Positions 39,839 through 47,446 of a DNA stretch of 64,000 nucleotides are shown piece after piece (positions within the stretch are counted from its first letter, which is position 1; every line of letters begins with the position of its first letter). The notes below the pieces were generated by a model. The model had not been told where the DNA came from. It saw only the letters and a program-made list of their open reading frames with translations, and did not search any database. Both the position numbers and the translations under genes were made by a program. This DNA is from Dolichospermum sp. FACHB-1091 (GTDB lineage: Bacteria; Cyanobacteriota; Cyanobacteriia; Cyanobacteriales; Nostocaceae): the NCBI RefSeq assembly GCF_014697585.1, contig NZ_JACJSB010000006.1:62001-126000 (forward strand), given 5' to 3'.

Positions 39839-41265
39839 TCTGACCATTTCATAAATTTGCAACCACAGGCTTTTTTGATTTCGTGTTTTGATGCGTATAG
39901 AGTTTGGAAACCTTGTTTCTGATACCATGACTCAGCGGATTTAGCGGAATCGACTCTAAGCTCCCCTTGTGCATCGTGGGTGGCGATTTCTTTTGCCGTA
40001 CGCACGAGGGCACTTCCTCCTCCTTTTTTCTTGGGATGTCCCAGAAGCCATCTTATATACCGATGTGTCAAATTGGGACTTTGTTTATCCTCTTTTCTCA
40101 TCTCTACTATCATTACGGCTATGGGATCGAAGTCACCGGGTATGTAAGCTATAAAAATTTTCTGTTCATATTCGGGGTCGGCACTTCTGTATTCTGGCTT
40201 TAACAGATCTCGGGACACGTCCGCTCCCTCGTCGTTGATATTCCAATCTGCACCTGAACATTCGTATTCTTCTTTGGGTTTATTCGGATCCCCGCCTAGA
40301 TTTTGCCATTCTATTCCTATGGCTGTTACGGCTAGATCTAGACGTTCAGTCCAATCGGCAACCTCCGCGACGACGATTTGATTGCTGGCATCTCCCATCA
40401 GATTCTTCGGGTTGAGAAGGCTTCGCAACATCTGCTCCTTTTTCGGTATATGACTCAAATTTGTTTTGACAAATTGACTTCCTAAGCTTGACTCTAGCTC
40501 TTGGATCTCTTCCCAAGGACGGTCGGTTAGCATTAGGCCATTGCATTGAACGGTTGAATGGTGCATTGAAGTTGGCTGTTTATTGTCTTCATGCCTCTCA
40601 GCACGATTACTCTTTTTCCAAAAACACTGTTTCACGTTACATTTTTTCTGGGTTAATAGATTAGTAACGTGTTTGGGCCAATGCTTCTGTAATATTTTTT
40701 TACCCTTTTTCTCCGCTTCTCTCTCCAAACCCTCATCATCATTAATCTGTACTCCCTTCATTTGCATTGTCGGCTTAACCCTTCCCTGCATCTGCTGAAC
40801 AACGTGCCAAGCCTCATGCGCCAAATGCTTCTCCTGCCCAGGCCCCACATGAATCTCCGTCCCCTGCGTGTAAGCTAACGCCTGTAACTGAGCAGGCTTA
40901 GACGAATTGTAATGAACCCTCACATCATCCAACGAAAAACCCGATAAACTCTCCACTCCTGCCTTCAGGTCATCAGGTAAACCCGTTTTATTTTCCTCTT
41001 CCCGTAACTGGACAGGCTGAGACTCTGCCGCCAACTCCTGGGATAAACCCCGAAAACTCGGTTTCGCTTGAATCGGTGGCTGAATTTGAGGCGATGAAGA
41101 AAAATCCGACCCCAATTGTTGCCGAAAAGCCGCACTCGCCGCCCGACTGCCATAGACTTCCTGAAACTCATCAATGGGATCACGGACAGAAGCACGAGAA
41201 GCAACATTCGATACAGCTTGCTCTGCTTTAGATAGAGAATGCTTGTGAAGTCTCGTTTGCACCAT
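39835..41265 (-). CDS. eCIS cargo candidate: DUF4157 (eCIS core) protein with C-terminal GNAT acetyltransferase
   Basis: 476 residues. The N-terminal half is the DUF4157/eCIS-core domain: FRQQLGSDFSSSP region, then SLDDVRVHYNSSKPAQLQA, the HExxH metal site HEAWHVVQQMQGRV at about 150-163 and the downstream acidic DDEGLEREAEKKG. The C-terminal half (about 370-476) looks like a GNAT acetyltransferase, with a strand FIAYIPGDFDPIAVMIVEMR, the acetyl-CoA loop HPKKKGGGSALVRTAKE and the closing SAESWYQKQGF. Such DUF4157 fusions are the usual effectors loaded into eCIS particles. GGGAG precedes the start by 9 bases. It is divergent from the AAA+ ATPase, only 111 bases away. Confidence 0.88.
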   Translation of the reverse strand: MVQTRLHKHSLSKAEQAVSNVASRASVRDPIDEFQEVYGSRAASAAFRQQLGSDFSSSPQIQPPIQAKPSFRGLSQELAAESQPVQLREEENKTGLPDDLKAGVESLSGFSLDDVRVHYNSSKPAQLQALAYTQGTEIHVGPGQEKHLAHEAWHVVQQMQGRVKPTMQMKGVQINDDEGLEREAEKKGKKILQKHWPKHVTNLLTQKKCNVKQCFWKKSNRAERHEDNKQPTSMHHSTVQCNGLMLTDRPWEEIQELESSLGSQFVKTNLSHIPKKEQMLRSLLNPKNLMGDASNQIVVAEVADWTERLDLAVTAIGIEWQNLGGDPNKPKEEYECSGADWNINDEGADVSRDLLKPEYRSADPEYEQKIFIAYIPGDFDPIAVMIVEMRKEDKQSPNLTHRYIRWLLGHPKKKGGGSALVRTAKEIATHDAQGELRVDSAKSAESWYQKQGFQTLYASKHEIKKACGCKFMKWSE

Positions 41266-41376
41266 GACCCATTTCTCCCGTTATTTCAAGAAATTGATAA
41301 AAGCTGAATAATGTCCCTCATTTTAGCATTAAACTACTCAACAGCAGTTAAACGCCCAACATCTTAACCCAAATTA

Positions 41377-43479
41377 ATGCTTCCCCATCTTATCCCCCTC
41401 CTGCAATGGTTAGACCGAAAACTTGAAACCGCGATCGCAGCCATTGATGACCCAGAAAAAAACGTTAACCCCTATCATGACCTGTTGCAAATCACCCCAG
41501 AAACCGCCGAAAAAATAGTAGGAAAACCTCTCGATCAATCGTCTTTCCTAACAGAAGATAACCCGAATTTAGCGATCGCCGTTATTGCTGACACTCCCTT
41601 ACATTGGCTACAAAAAACCTATCAATTAGATGATATTGAAATTAAAATCATGGCGATCGCTTTGGCTGTTGAACTTGATCGCAATTATGAAAAACTCTAT
41701 GCCTATCTCCAGGACGATGTGCGAGCCAAAAGACCGACGGTTGATCTCGCTCTTAACTTAATTTGTGCGAATATTCCCGAAAAACTTACCTATCGCCGCT
41801 ATTTTCAGCCCGACGCTACCCTGACCCGCGATCGCCTTTTGCAACTCGTTTCCCCCGTTGACCATAGTTCTTTACTCGCCCAGGAATTACATCTAGACCC
41901 GCAAATTACTCAATACTTATTAAAAATTCCTGGACTAGATGCTCGATTGAAAGATTACGCCCATATTATTGAACCTGAAAACGAATCAGTTACCCTAAAA
42001 AGTCCCCCAGGCTTACTCCGACTCATCCAAGACCATTGGCAAGCAAGCAAACCGCTAAAACTCTATTTTCAGGGCGGAGATTCCCTAGAAAAACAAACCC
42101 TGGTTCAATCCCTAGCCAATCAGAGCAAAGCTTCCTTACTGATGGTTGATTTGCCAAAAATGATGGCGGCAAAAGTCAATCAAGAAACGGCTTTTTTCCT
42201 ACTATTACGACAGGCTCAACTGCAACAAACCTGGCTTTATTTAGCGAATATCGATCCACTTTTTCAAAATACTGAAAATATCGCCTTTCAAGGTCTTTGT
42301 AGAGCGTTAGGGGATTATCCCACCCTGGTGATTTTGTCGGGAGAAATGCCTTTTCCCAGTAGTCCCTATCCCTTGGGTTTATTGACTATTCCCTTTACTC
42401 TGCCTGATTTTGAACAACGGCGGGATTGTTGGTTATCCCATTTAACGCCCCTGGGTATAATGTTAAACCCTGCCGAACTGGACTCTTTGAGCGATCGCTT
42501 TCGTCTCTATTCCCACCAGATCAGGAATGCGGTAGCAATGGCTAGTCAACAGATGCTCTGGGAAGGTTATCAAGACAAGGAATCTCAGGGGAAGGAGAAG
42601 CCTAAATCGAGTTATCTGTTTGCGGCTGCGCGTGCGGAATCTGGGTATGCTCTGATTACCCTAGCCCGGAAAATTGAGCCAAAGTATGGCTGGGAGGATA
42701 TTATTCTTCAGTCTAACCCCGCTCATCAACTCCGAGAACTTTGTAATCAGGCCAAACAGCATCATTTTGTCATGGAAAACTGGCAGTTTGGTGAGAGATT
42801 ATCCCTGGGTAAAGGGTTAAATGCCTTATTTTCAGGTGCGCCAGGGACGGGAAAAACCATGGCGGCGGAAGTCATTGCCCAGGATTTACAGTTAGACTTA
42901 TATAAAATTGATCTGTCTCAAATTGTTAGTAAGTATATTGGCGATACGGAAAAAAATCTTAGTCAGGTATTTGATGCGGCCACTAATTCTAATGCTATTT
43001 TGTTGTTTGATGAGGCTGATGCCCTGTTTGGTAAGCGTTCTGAAGTCAAGGATGCCCGCGATCGCTATGCGAATATGGAGACCAGTTATTTATTACAAAA
43101 AATGGAAGAGTATGCAGGAATTGCGATTTTAACGACTAATTTTCGCCATAATTTAGATGAGGCTTTTACGCGCAGATTACGATTTATTATCGAGTTTTCC
43201 TTACCAACGAAGGAGGAACGTCGTCGAATGTGGGAGCTTATGTTGCCGATGAATACGGCTATCTGTCAGGATTTAGATTTGGATTTTTTGGCTGGTCGTT
43301 TTGAGTTAACGGGGGCGGATATTCGCAATATTGCACTGCGGGCGGCTTTTTTGGCAGCGGGGGATGAGAATCAGGACAACAGAGCGATCGCTATGAACCA
43401 TATTATTAAAGCGATCCGTCTGGAATATCAGAAGCAAAACAAAATTTTAATGACGGGGGATTTAGGCGACTATGCCTAG
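41377..43479 (+). CDS. AAA+ ATPase of the contractile injection system (Afp15/Cis15-type)
   Basis: 700 residues, soluble. An N-terminal degenerate ATPase-like region (about 1-440) precedes an active AAA+ domain: Walker A FSGAPGTGKTMAAEV (about 487), Walker B ILLFDEADALFGKR (about 543), sensor ILTTNFRHNLDEAF and arginine fingers FTRRLRFIIEF (about 598). eCIS loci nearly always carry this ATPase, thought to help particle assembly or cargo loading. The 3' end is duplicated 650 bases downstream. It is convergent with the main eCIS operon and divergent from the cargo gene. Confidence 0.9.
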   Translation: MLPHLIPLLQWLDRKLETAIAAIDDPEKNVNPYHDLLQITPETAEKIVGKPLDQSSFLTEDNPNLAIAVIADTPLHWLQKTYQLDDIEIKIMAIALAVELDRNYEKLYAYLQDDVRAKRPTVDLALNLICANIPEKLTYRRYFQPDATLTRDRLLQLVSPVDHSSLLAQELHLDPQITQYLLKIPGLDARLKDYAHIIEPENESVTLKSPPGLLRLIQDHWQASKPLKLYFQGGDSLEKQTLVQSLANQSKASLLMVDLPKMMAAKVNQETAFFLLLRQAQLQQTWLYLANIDPLFQNTENIAFQGLCRALGDYPTLVILSGEMPFPSSPYPLGLLTIPFTLPDFEQRRDCWLSHLTPLGIMLNPAELDSLSDRFRLYSHQIRNAVAMASQQMLWEGYQDKESQGKEKPKSSYLFAAARAESGYALITLARKIEPKYGWEDIILQSNPAHQLRELCNQAKQHHFVMENWQFGERLSLGKGLNALFSGAPGTGKTMAAEVIAQDLQLDLYKIDLSQIVSKYIGDTEKNLSQVFDAATNSNAILLFDEADALFGKRSEVKDARDRYANMETSYLLQKMEEYAGIAILTTNFRHNLDEAFTRRLRFIIEFSLPTKEERRRMWELMLPMNTAICQDLDLDFLAGRFELTGADIRNIALRAAFLAAGDENQDNRAIAMNHIIKAIRLEYQKQNKILMTGDLGDYA

Positions 43480-43499
43480 ATAAAGCAGTTTCCGATATA

Positions 43500-43640
43500 C
43501 AGATATTAATCATAAAACTCTTGTGGTGCGGGCATACTATGGCTAACGCCACGCTACGCGAACGACAAGTGTTACAGTGAGCTTGTCGAACTGCTCAGTA
43601 CGAGTCTTGCCCGCATAAGGTGTACCTCACTCAAGCTGAA
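43500..43640. repeat. Palindromic dispersed repeat with nested insertion (left copy)
   Basis: CTCTTGTGGTGCGGGCAT ... CTTGCCCGCATAAGGTGTACC ... CACTCAAGCTGAA. A 70-base unit (43536-43605, with TGGCTAACGCCACGCTACG) interrupts the GCGGGCA/TGCCCGC stem. The uninterrupted version lies in inverted orientation at 44434-44509. Confidence 0.75.
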
Positions 43641-43754
43641 CTTGCTGTAAGAGCGAGATACAGAATATTCGGCGAAAGAGTTATGAAGTAATAATTGAGC
43701 GGCTAAAATACTTTGACGTGCTTTGAGCAACAATTCTAATTGTTCTGGTTTCAT
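43572..43754 (-). pseudogene. HEPN-domain toxin gene, truncated by a repeat
   Basis: The start MKPEQLELLLKARQSILAAQ and the helix LLLHNSFAEYSVSRSY fit the N-terminal quarter of a HEPN ribonuclease. After residue 36 (base about 43646) the coding sequence is simply the palindromic repeat read through to a chance stop. The catalytic RxxxxH motif of HEPN proteins is lost, so the toxin should be inactive. Its ATG overlaps the stop of the MNT gene (ATGA), so the two were once one pair. Confidence 0.8.
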
Positions 43755-44086
43755 AAAGTAATGCCTTCTTTACGAATATTTCTGAGTAGAGGTCCAGACC
43801 CATTTATAAATTGTTCTTTATCTATAAATAAACGACTAATTACTACATCATTTTCTAAAGATAGATCTGCAATTATCTTCCCTGTTTGTTTTATTTCCTC
43901 GCCAGGGTTGACGGTTTCATTGAGGACGATAAGAATATCAATATCAGAGTCGGGACGAGCATCTCCCCTGGCTTGGGAACCAAATAAAACAAGTTGAAAG
44001 AGTTTTTGTCCGTAGTGTTTTTTTAGTTGAAATTCGATTTGGCTGAGAATTGTTTTTAATTCATTGTTTATTGTGATAGTTTTCAT
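43751..44086 (-). CDS. MNT-type nucleotidyltransferase (antitoxin of an MNT-HEPN pair)
   Basis: A minimal nucleotidyltransferase of 111 residues with the signature LVLFGSQARGDARPDSDID (G-S-x10-D-x-D) and a third acidic residue in ENDVVISRLFI. MNT proteins inactivate the partner HEPN ribonuclease by adding AMP to it. Here the partner is broken, so this gene is an orphan. The ATG at 44086 is preferred to a TTG 15 bases upstream. Confidence 0.85.
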   Translation of the reverse strand: MKTITINNELKTILSQIEFQLKKHYGQKLFQLVLFGSQARGDARPDSDIDILIVLNETVNPGEEIKQTGKIIADLSLENDVVISRLFIDKEQFINGSGPLLRNIRKEGITL

Positions 44087-44137
44087 AAAATTGAATAGCA
44101 ATAGCTATCGAGTTATTTCATGTTGAATTTTCTGAAG

Positions 44138-44416
44138 AATATTGCCCTCCGGGCGGCTTTTTTGGCGGCAGGGGATGAGAATCAAGAGAAGAGAGCGATC
44201 GCTATGAACCATATTATTATATCATGTCCGGTTGAATATTTATCATATCTGTTGAGGCTGGTAATGGGTAATTGGTAATTGGAAAAAGGCAATACAATGA
44301 TGAACTATATCGTAAGTGATTAGGCGGACATATTATTAAAGCTATCCGTCTGGAATATCAGCAGCAAAACAAAATTTTAATGACGGGGGATTTAGGCGAC
44401 TATGCCTAGATAAAGC
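44138..44416 (+). pseudogene. Partial duplication of the eCIS ATPase 3' end
   Basis: The last 51 codons of the ATPase gene (43327-43479) and some bases after its stop are repeated here with few changes (NIALRAAFLAAGDENQ, then RAIAMNHII; later KAIRLEY and GDLGDYA). A 109-base MITE-like insertion splits the copy after NHII. The copy has no start and no upstream AAA+ domain. The ATPase end and this copy bracket the MNT-HEPN remnant as direct repeats. Confidence 0.9.
44220..44328. mobile_element. MITE-like insertion, 109 bp, with 10-bp target duplication
   Basis: Flanked on both sides by CATATTATTA (44210-44219 and 44329-44338), which occurs once in the intact ATPase gene. The ends form inverted repeats: ATGTCCGGTTGAA on the left and, reading inward from the right, ATGTCCGCCTAATC. 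It encodes nothing and so would depend on a transposase elsewhere. Confidence 0.8.
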
Positions 44417-44433
44417 TTTGTAGGATATACAGC

Positions 44434-44509
44434 AATTTCAGCTTGAGTGAGGTACACTTTATGCGGGCAAGATGCCCGCACCACAAGAGTTTTATCATTA
44501 ATATCTGTA
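44434..44509. repeat. Palindromic dispersed repeat (right copy, inverted)
   Basis: TTCAGCTTGAGTGAGGTAC ... TATGCGGGCAAGATGCCCGC ... TCATTAATATCTGTA is the reverse complement of 43500-43640 without the nested 70-base unit. It contains the hairpin GCGGGCA-ag-aTGCCCGC. Confidence 0.8.
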
Positions 44510-44528
44510 CTTCAGAATACCGGGAACT

Positions 44529-44602
44529 GCTGTAATATATTACAGCGGTTTTCGCTCTTATAAGGTACATCTTAAGCCCCCTCCCCGCAAGCGGGGAGAG
44601 GG
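44529..44602. repeat. Two palindromes downstream of the eCIS operon
   Basis: A perfect 18-base palindrome GCTGTAATATATTACAGC (44529-44546) and a GC-rich hairpin CCCTCCCCGC-aa-GCGGGGAGAGGG (44577-44602) followed by GGTTGGGGGTGGGG. The hairpin may stop transcripts leaving the minus-strand eCIS operon. Confidence 0.7.
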
Positions 44603-44711
44603 TTGGGGGTGGGGTTCTTGTACCTCATAACATCGGGAAGTGCTGTATGTCCTTTTTTTGTAAGAGATATAATGACAAACTGCCCTATTTTCATCGTCAA
44701 AATAAACAATT

Positions 44712-44924
44712 TTAGTTAATAATTTCTACGGGAGTTTCTTGAACGGGTTCTAAGGTTTCATTAACTCTGTTAATTTCTTCTTCTAGGATTTGAATTGCTC
44801 CACTAATTCGCAGTAATGTATCCCGCAGATTGGACTGTTTACTTTCTAGTTCTGTCATCATTTTTTGACCCGCTTCAAATTCGCTTTTGAGTTCGGTTAG
44901 GCGTTTTTCCAGTTGTTTTTTCAT
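44712..44924 (-). CDS. Small coiled-coil protein at the end of the eCIS operon
   Basis: 70 residues, almost entirely a coiled coil with heptad-like leucines (KRLTELKSEFEAGQKMMTEL) and a short proline-containing tail. It follows the PAAR-like gene by 4 bases, so it is translated with the injection system. I do not recognise a named family. A role as an assembly factor or adaptor is possible. Confidence 0.75.
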   Translation of the reverse strand: MKKQLEKRLTELKSEFEAGQKMMTELESKQSNLRDTLLRISGAIQILEEEINRVNETLEPVQETPVEIIN

Positions 44925-44928
44925 GCTG

Positions 44929-45357
44929 TTAGGTTGCTTTAACTTTGAGGTTGGTGGTCATAAATGTACCCGTCCCTGAATATTGGCGGGTAGCATCGGG
45001 GATTGGTCCGGCTGGTGTGGGTTGTTGGGCAGGAACAGCGACCTGGAATTTAGCGGTAAAAGTAGCTCCTTTGAGGAGGACGGGTTTACCGCCTGATTTG
45101 GTTTTCGTTGCTTTTTGGTTGCCCCCCAGAGATTGAATAGAAAGAATGCCCACACCAGGAATACTATATTGGGAGGTCATGTAGGGGCAACCAGGGACGA
45201 TTACTGTTTTTTCGTCGCCATCAACACAAATCAGTTTACCGTTAATTTTACCTTTCCCTGTGCCGATTAAGTCCCCTGGGCGGACTGTAACCATTGCTTG
45301 TCCAAAGGTGGGGTTAAACATGGCTTTATCCCCTGTGATCAAGATAAAATCAGACAT
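44929..45357 (-). CDS. PAAR-like spike-tip protein (Cis10-type)
   Basis: 142 residues, beta-rich and glycine-rich, with the layout of PAAR-like (DUF4280-like) tip proteins: GDKAMFNPTFGQAMVTVRPG, then VIVPGCPYMTSQYSIPGVG and GGKPVLLKGATFTAKFQV, followed by a Pro-rich loop. In contractile systems this protein caps the VgrG-type spike and pierces the target membrane. Position next to the fibre gene supports this; the family call is from pattern, so moderate. Confidence 0.65.
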   Translation of the reverse strand: MSDFILITGDKAMFNPTFGQAMVTVRPGDLIGTGKGKINGKLICVDGDEKTVIVPGCPYMTSQYSIPGVGILSIQSLGGNQKATKTKSGGKPVLLKGATFTAKFQVAVPAQQPTPAGPIPDATRQYSGTGTFMTTNLKVKAT

Positions 45358-45447
45358 TTTTTAATAATACTTGAACTGTTTGATCATCGTTTTTTAGCTT
45401 ATTTCACACGGAATTTCCTCAAGAATCGTAGATGTTTTGCCAATAGT

Positions 45448-45567
45448 TTAGTCGTTATTTTCAATAAGTGGATCGCCAAATTGTTTTGCTAAATCCTGTC
45501 TTAAACCTTGTCCAATATAAGGTTTTAATAGGAGTTTATCAACTATGAAGAGAATGAAGTCAGACAT
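45448..45567 (-). pseudogene. Short relic resembling the start of the PAAR-like gene
   Basis: A 39-codon ORF starts MSDFILFIVDKLLLKPYIGQ, matching the PAAR-like neighbour (MSDFILITGDKAMFNPTFGQ) at about 11 of 20 residues, then diverges and stops. No ribosome site is visible. It may be the stump of a duplicated tip gene or a small real gene. Confidence 0.4.
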
Positions 45568-45630
45568 TGGTTGATTCGTAATCAAAAAATATATTGCAGA
45601 AGCTGGAAATTTCAAGTTAAGAAAATAATT

Positions 45631-47394
45631 TTATCGCTTCTGTAAAAGTAGAATGTCATTTTGTAGATTCTCAATTAAAGACTGTTGAGCTTTGAGTGCC
45701 GCTAAAAGAAAACCATTATAGTCCAGAAAACTGACAGCTTTACCACTTTCATCTAATATATCTTCGGGGGATTGTTCGGCAATTACCCCCAATCTTATTT
45801 TACCATCAATTCCTGGTGTCTTAAATCGATATCTAAATACAGGTGTTTGCTTCAATCGTTTAAGAATTGAGTTTAAATCTTCATTAGAAAGTTTAGTGAT
45901 ATCTTGTTTATGTTCTTGCGATGAGTTATTAACAAATGTTCCATTAACTTCAAAACGATCCCATACAGAAACTCTTCTACCCTGACCATTCGATTTGTTC
46001 CCTATGATCATTAATGTTTTGTAGTCAGATGTATCGTTACTAATCTCTGCAACATTAGTTACTACATCAGGTGTTGCTTGCCACTTACCAGTAAAATTAA
46101 TTGGGTTTGAACCAGAATTTAGGGTGATCGCTCCACTAACTCTTAAATTGCCAGCAAAAGAAGACGTTCCCGTTCCATTAACAGTTAAAGAACCATCCGC
46201 TCCTGTCGTTAGTGCCATTCTTTCATTATTACCGTTAATATCTCGCCAAGAGTGTTTTCCAGCAGCCGCGTAAAATAATGTCCCGCCATTTATGCCTAAA
46301 CCATAGCCAGTCCATAGCTGAAGCTTCAGGTTATTGGTAATATCTGTATCTGAAAATTCAATTTTTTGATTTCCTGGTACAGTTATTTTGTTACCTGCTG
46401 TCAGACTGCCAGTAACTTTTAAATTGCCACTAACTTCTAGTTTTTCAGATGGAGTTTCTGTACCAATGCCGACATTGCCCGTAGGAGAAATTGTAAGTGC
46501 TTCAACAAGTTCAGGGTTAGTAGTTCCCTGTTTTTGCGTTCTGATTCTGAGTCCAATATTTCGATTTGAACTATCATTTCTGGCTTGGAGATAAGCAAGA
46601 TTATTAGTTGAAAATTCTTTAAGTTGTACATGACCAGATAGATCAATATTTGCTGTGCTACCAAGTTCTGCTCCAACTTGTAACAAAGTGCCTGAAGATC
46701 CAGGAATAGTTAATGTTCCAGAAGTAATTTTATTTGCTGACAAATTAGGAATACGCTCAACAGCTAATACTCCAGAATTAATATTTGTCGCATCAATATT
46801 ACCTGTAATTGTTCCCGTTACCGTTAAACTACCATTTAAAATCGCTACATTAGGATTAGCATTTCCTCCTGATCGCAGAGTTAAATCATTGCCAGTCGCA
46901 TTAGGCAAAAAGATGCCTGAATAACTACGAACAGTTAGATCTAACGTCAGAACATTATTAACAATAGAAATTTTAGCTAACTTAACACCATCATTGGGAG
47001 TTGTAGCTGCAAAACCAATGGTTGGGACTTCTTGCCAGCGAGTGAAATCTTCTTGTTGTTTAACCTGTTTTTCTTCTTTATAACTAATATATAACTCTCC
47101 ATTCGTAAGGGGAGCAAACTTAGAAAAAGAAGTATCCTTTTTCAGGATAATTAAATCTCCATTGCTATTAATAGCAGATCCAGATTTTATTTGGACTTCT
47201 TGCTTATCCTTGATCACCTCTACTTCCAATCCTTCAACAATGCCTGAAACATGAAGACTTTGCCGATGATATTTTTGGCGGTCAATTAGATATTTTTGTT
47301 CAACCTCAAAATCATCTTCTAATAAAAATTGACCAGGGAAATAGTTAGGGCGGGCATCAACAAAGTTGGTAAAATCGGTTTTTGATTTGGGCAT
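45631..47394 (-). CDS. Tail-fibre protein with S74-type C-terminal chaperone domain
   Basis: 587 residues. The N-terminal 150 residues (YFPGQFLLEDDFEVEQKYL) form a baseplate-binding region. The middle has fibre-like beta repeats typical of trimeric fibres (GNVGIGTETPSEKLEVSGNL, KVTGSLTAGNKITVPG). The C-terminal 100 residues are the intramolecular chaperone domain of S74 type (NNSSQEHKQDITKL, RLGVIAEQSPEDIL) with a terminal coiled coil. It corresponds to Afp13/Cis13 and should bind the target surface. AAGGAG precedes the ATG. Confidence 0.85.
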   Translation of the reverse strand: MPKSKTDFTNFVDARPNYFPGQFLLEDDFEVEQKYLIDRQKYHRQSLHVSGIVEGLEVEVIKDKQEVQIKSGSAINSNGDLIILKKDTSFSKFAPLTNGELYISYKEEKQVKQQEDFTRWQEVPTIGFAATTPNDGVKLAKISIVNNVLTLDLTVRSYSGIFLPNATGNDLTLRSGGNANPNVAILNGSLTVTGTITGNIDATNINSGVLAVERIPNLSANKITSGTLTIPGSSGTLLQVGAELGSTANIDLSGHVQLKEFSTNNLAYLQARNDSSNRNIGLRIRTQKQGTTNPELVEALTISPTGNVGIGTETPSEKLEVSGNLKVTGSLTAGNKITVPGNQKIEFSDTDITNNLKLQLWTGYGLGINGGTLFYAAAGKHSWRDINGNNERMALTTGADGSLTVNGTGTSSFAGNLRVSGAITLNSGSNPINFTGKWQATPDVVTNVAEISNDTSDYKTLMIIGNKSNGQGRRVSVWDRFEVNGTFVNNSSQEHKQDITKLSNEDLNSILKRLKQTPVFRYRFKTPGIDGKIRLGVIAEQSPEDILDESGKAVSFLDYNGFLLAALKAQQSLIENLQNDILLLQKR

Positions 47395-47446
47395 GGCTTG
47401 ACTCCTTAAAAATGAATTGTCAGAATAATTTAATTAATGGTTAAAG

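Noticed and set aside
39638-39922. Plus-strand ORF of 94 codons at the cargo gene end
   Set aside because: It overlaps the non-coding intron leader and the REP repeats; the frame has no sensible protein.
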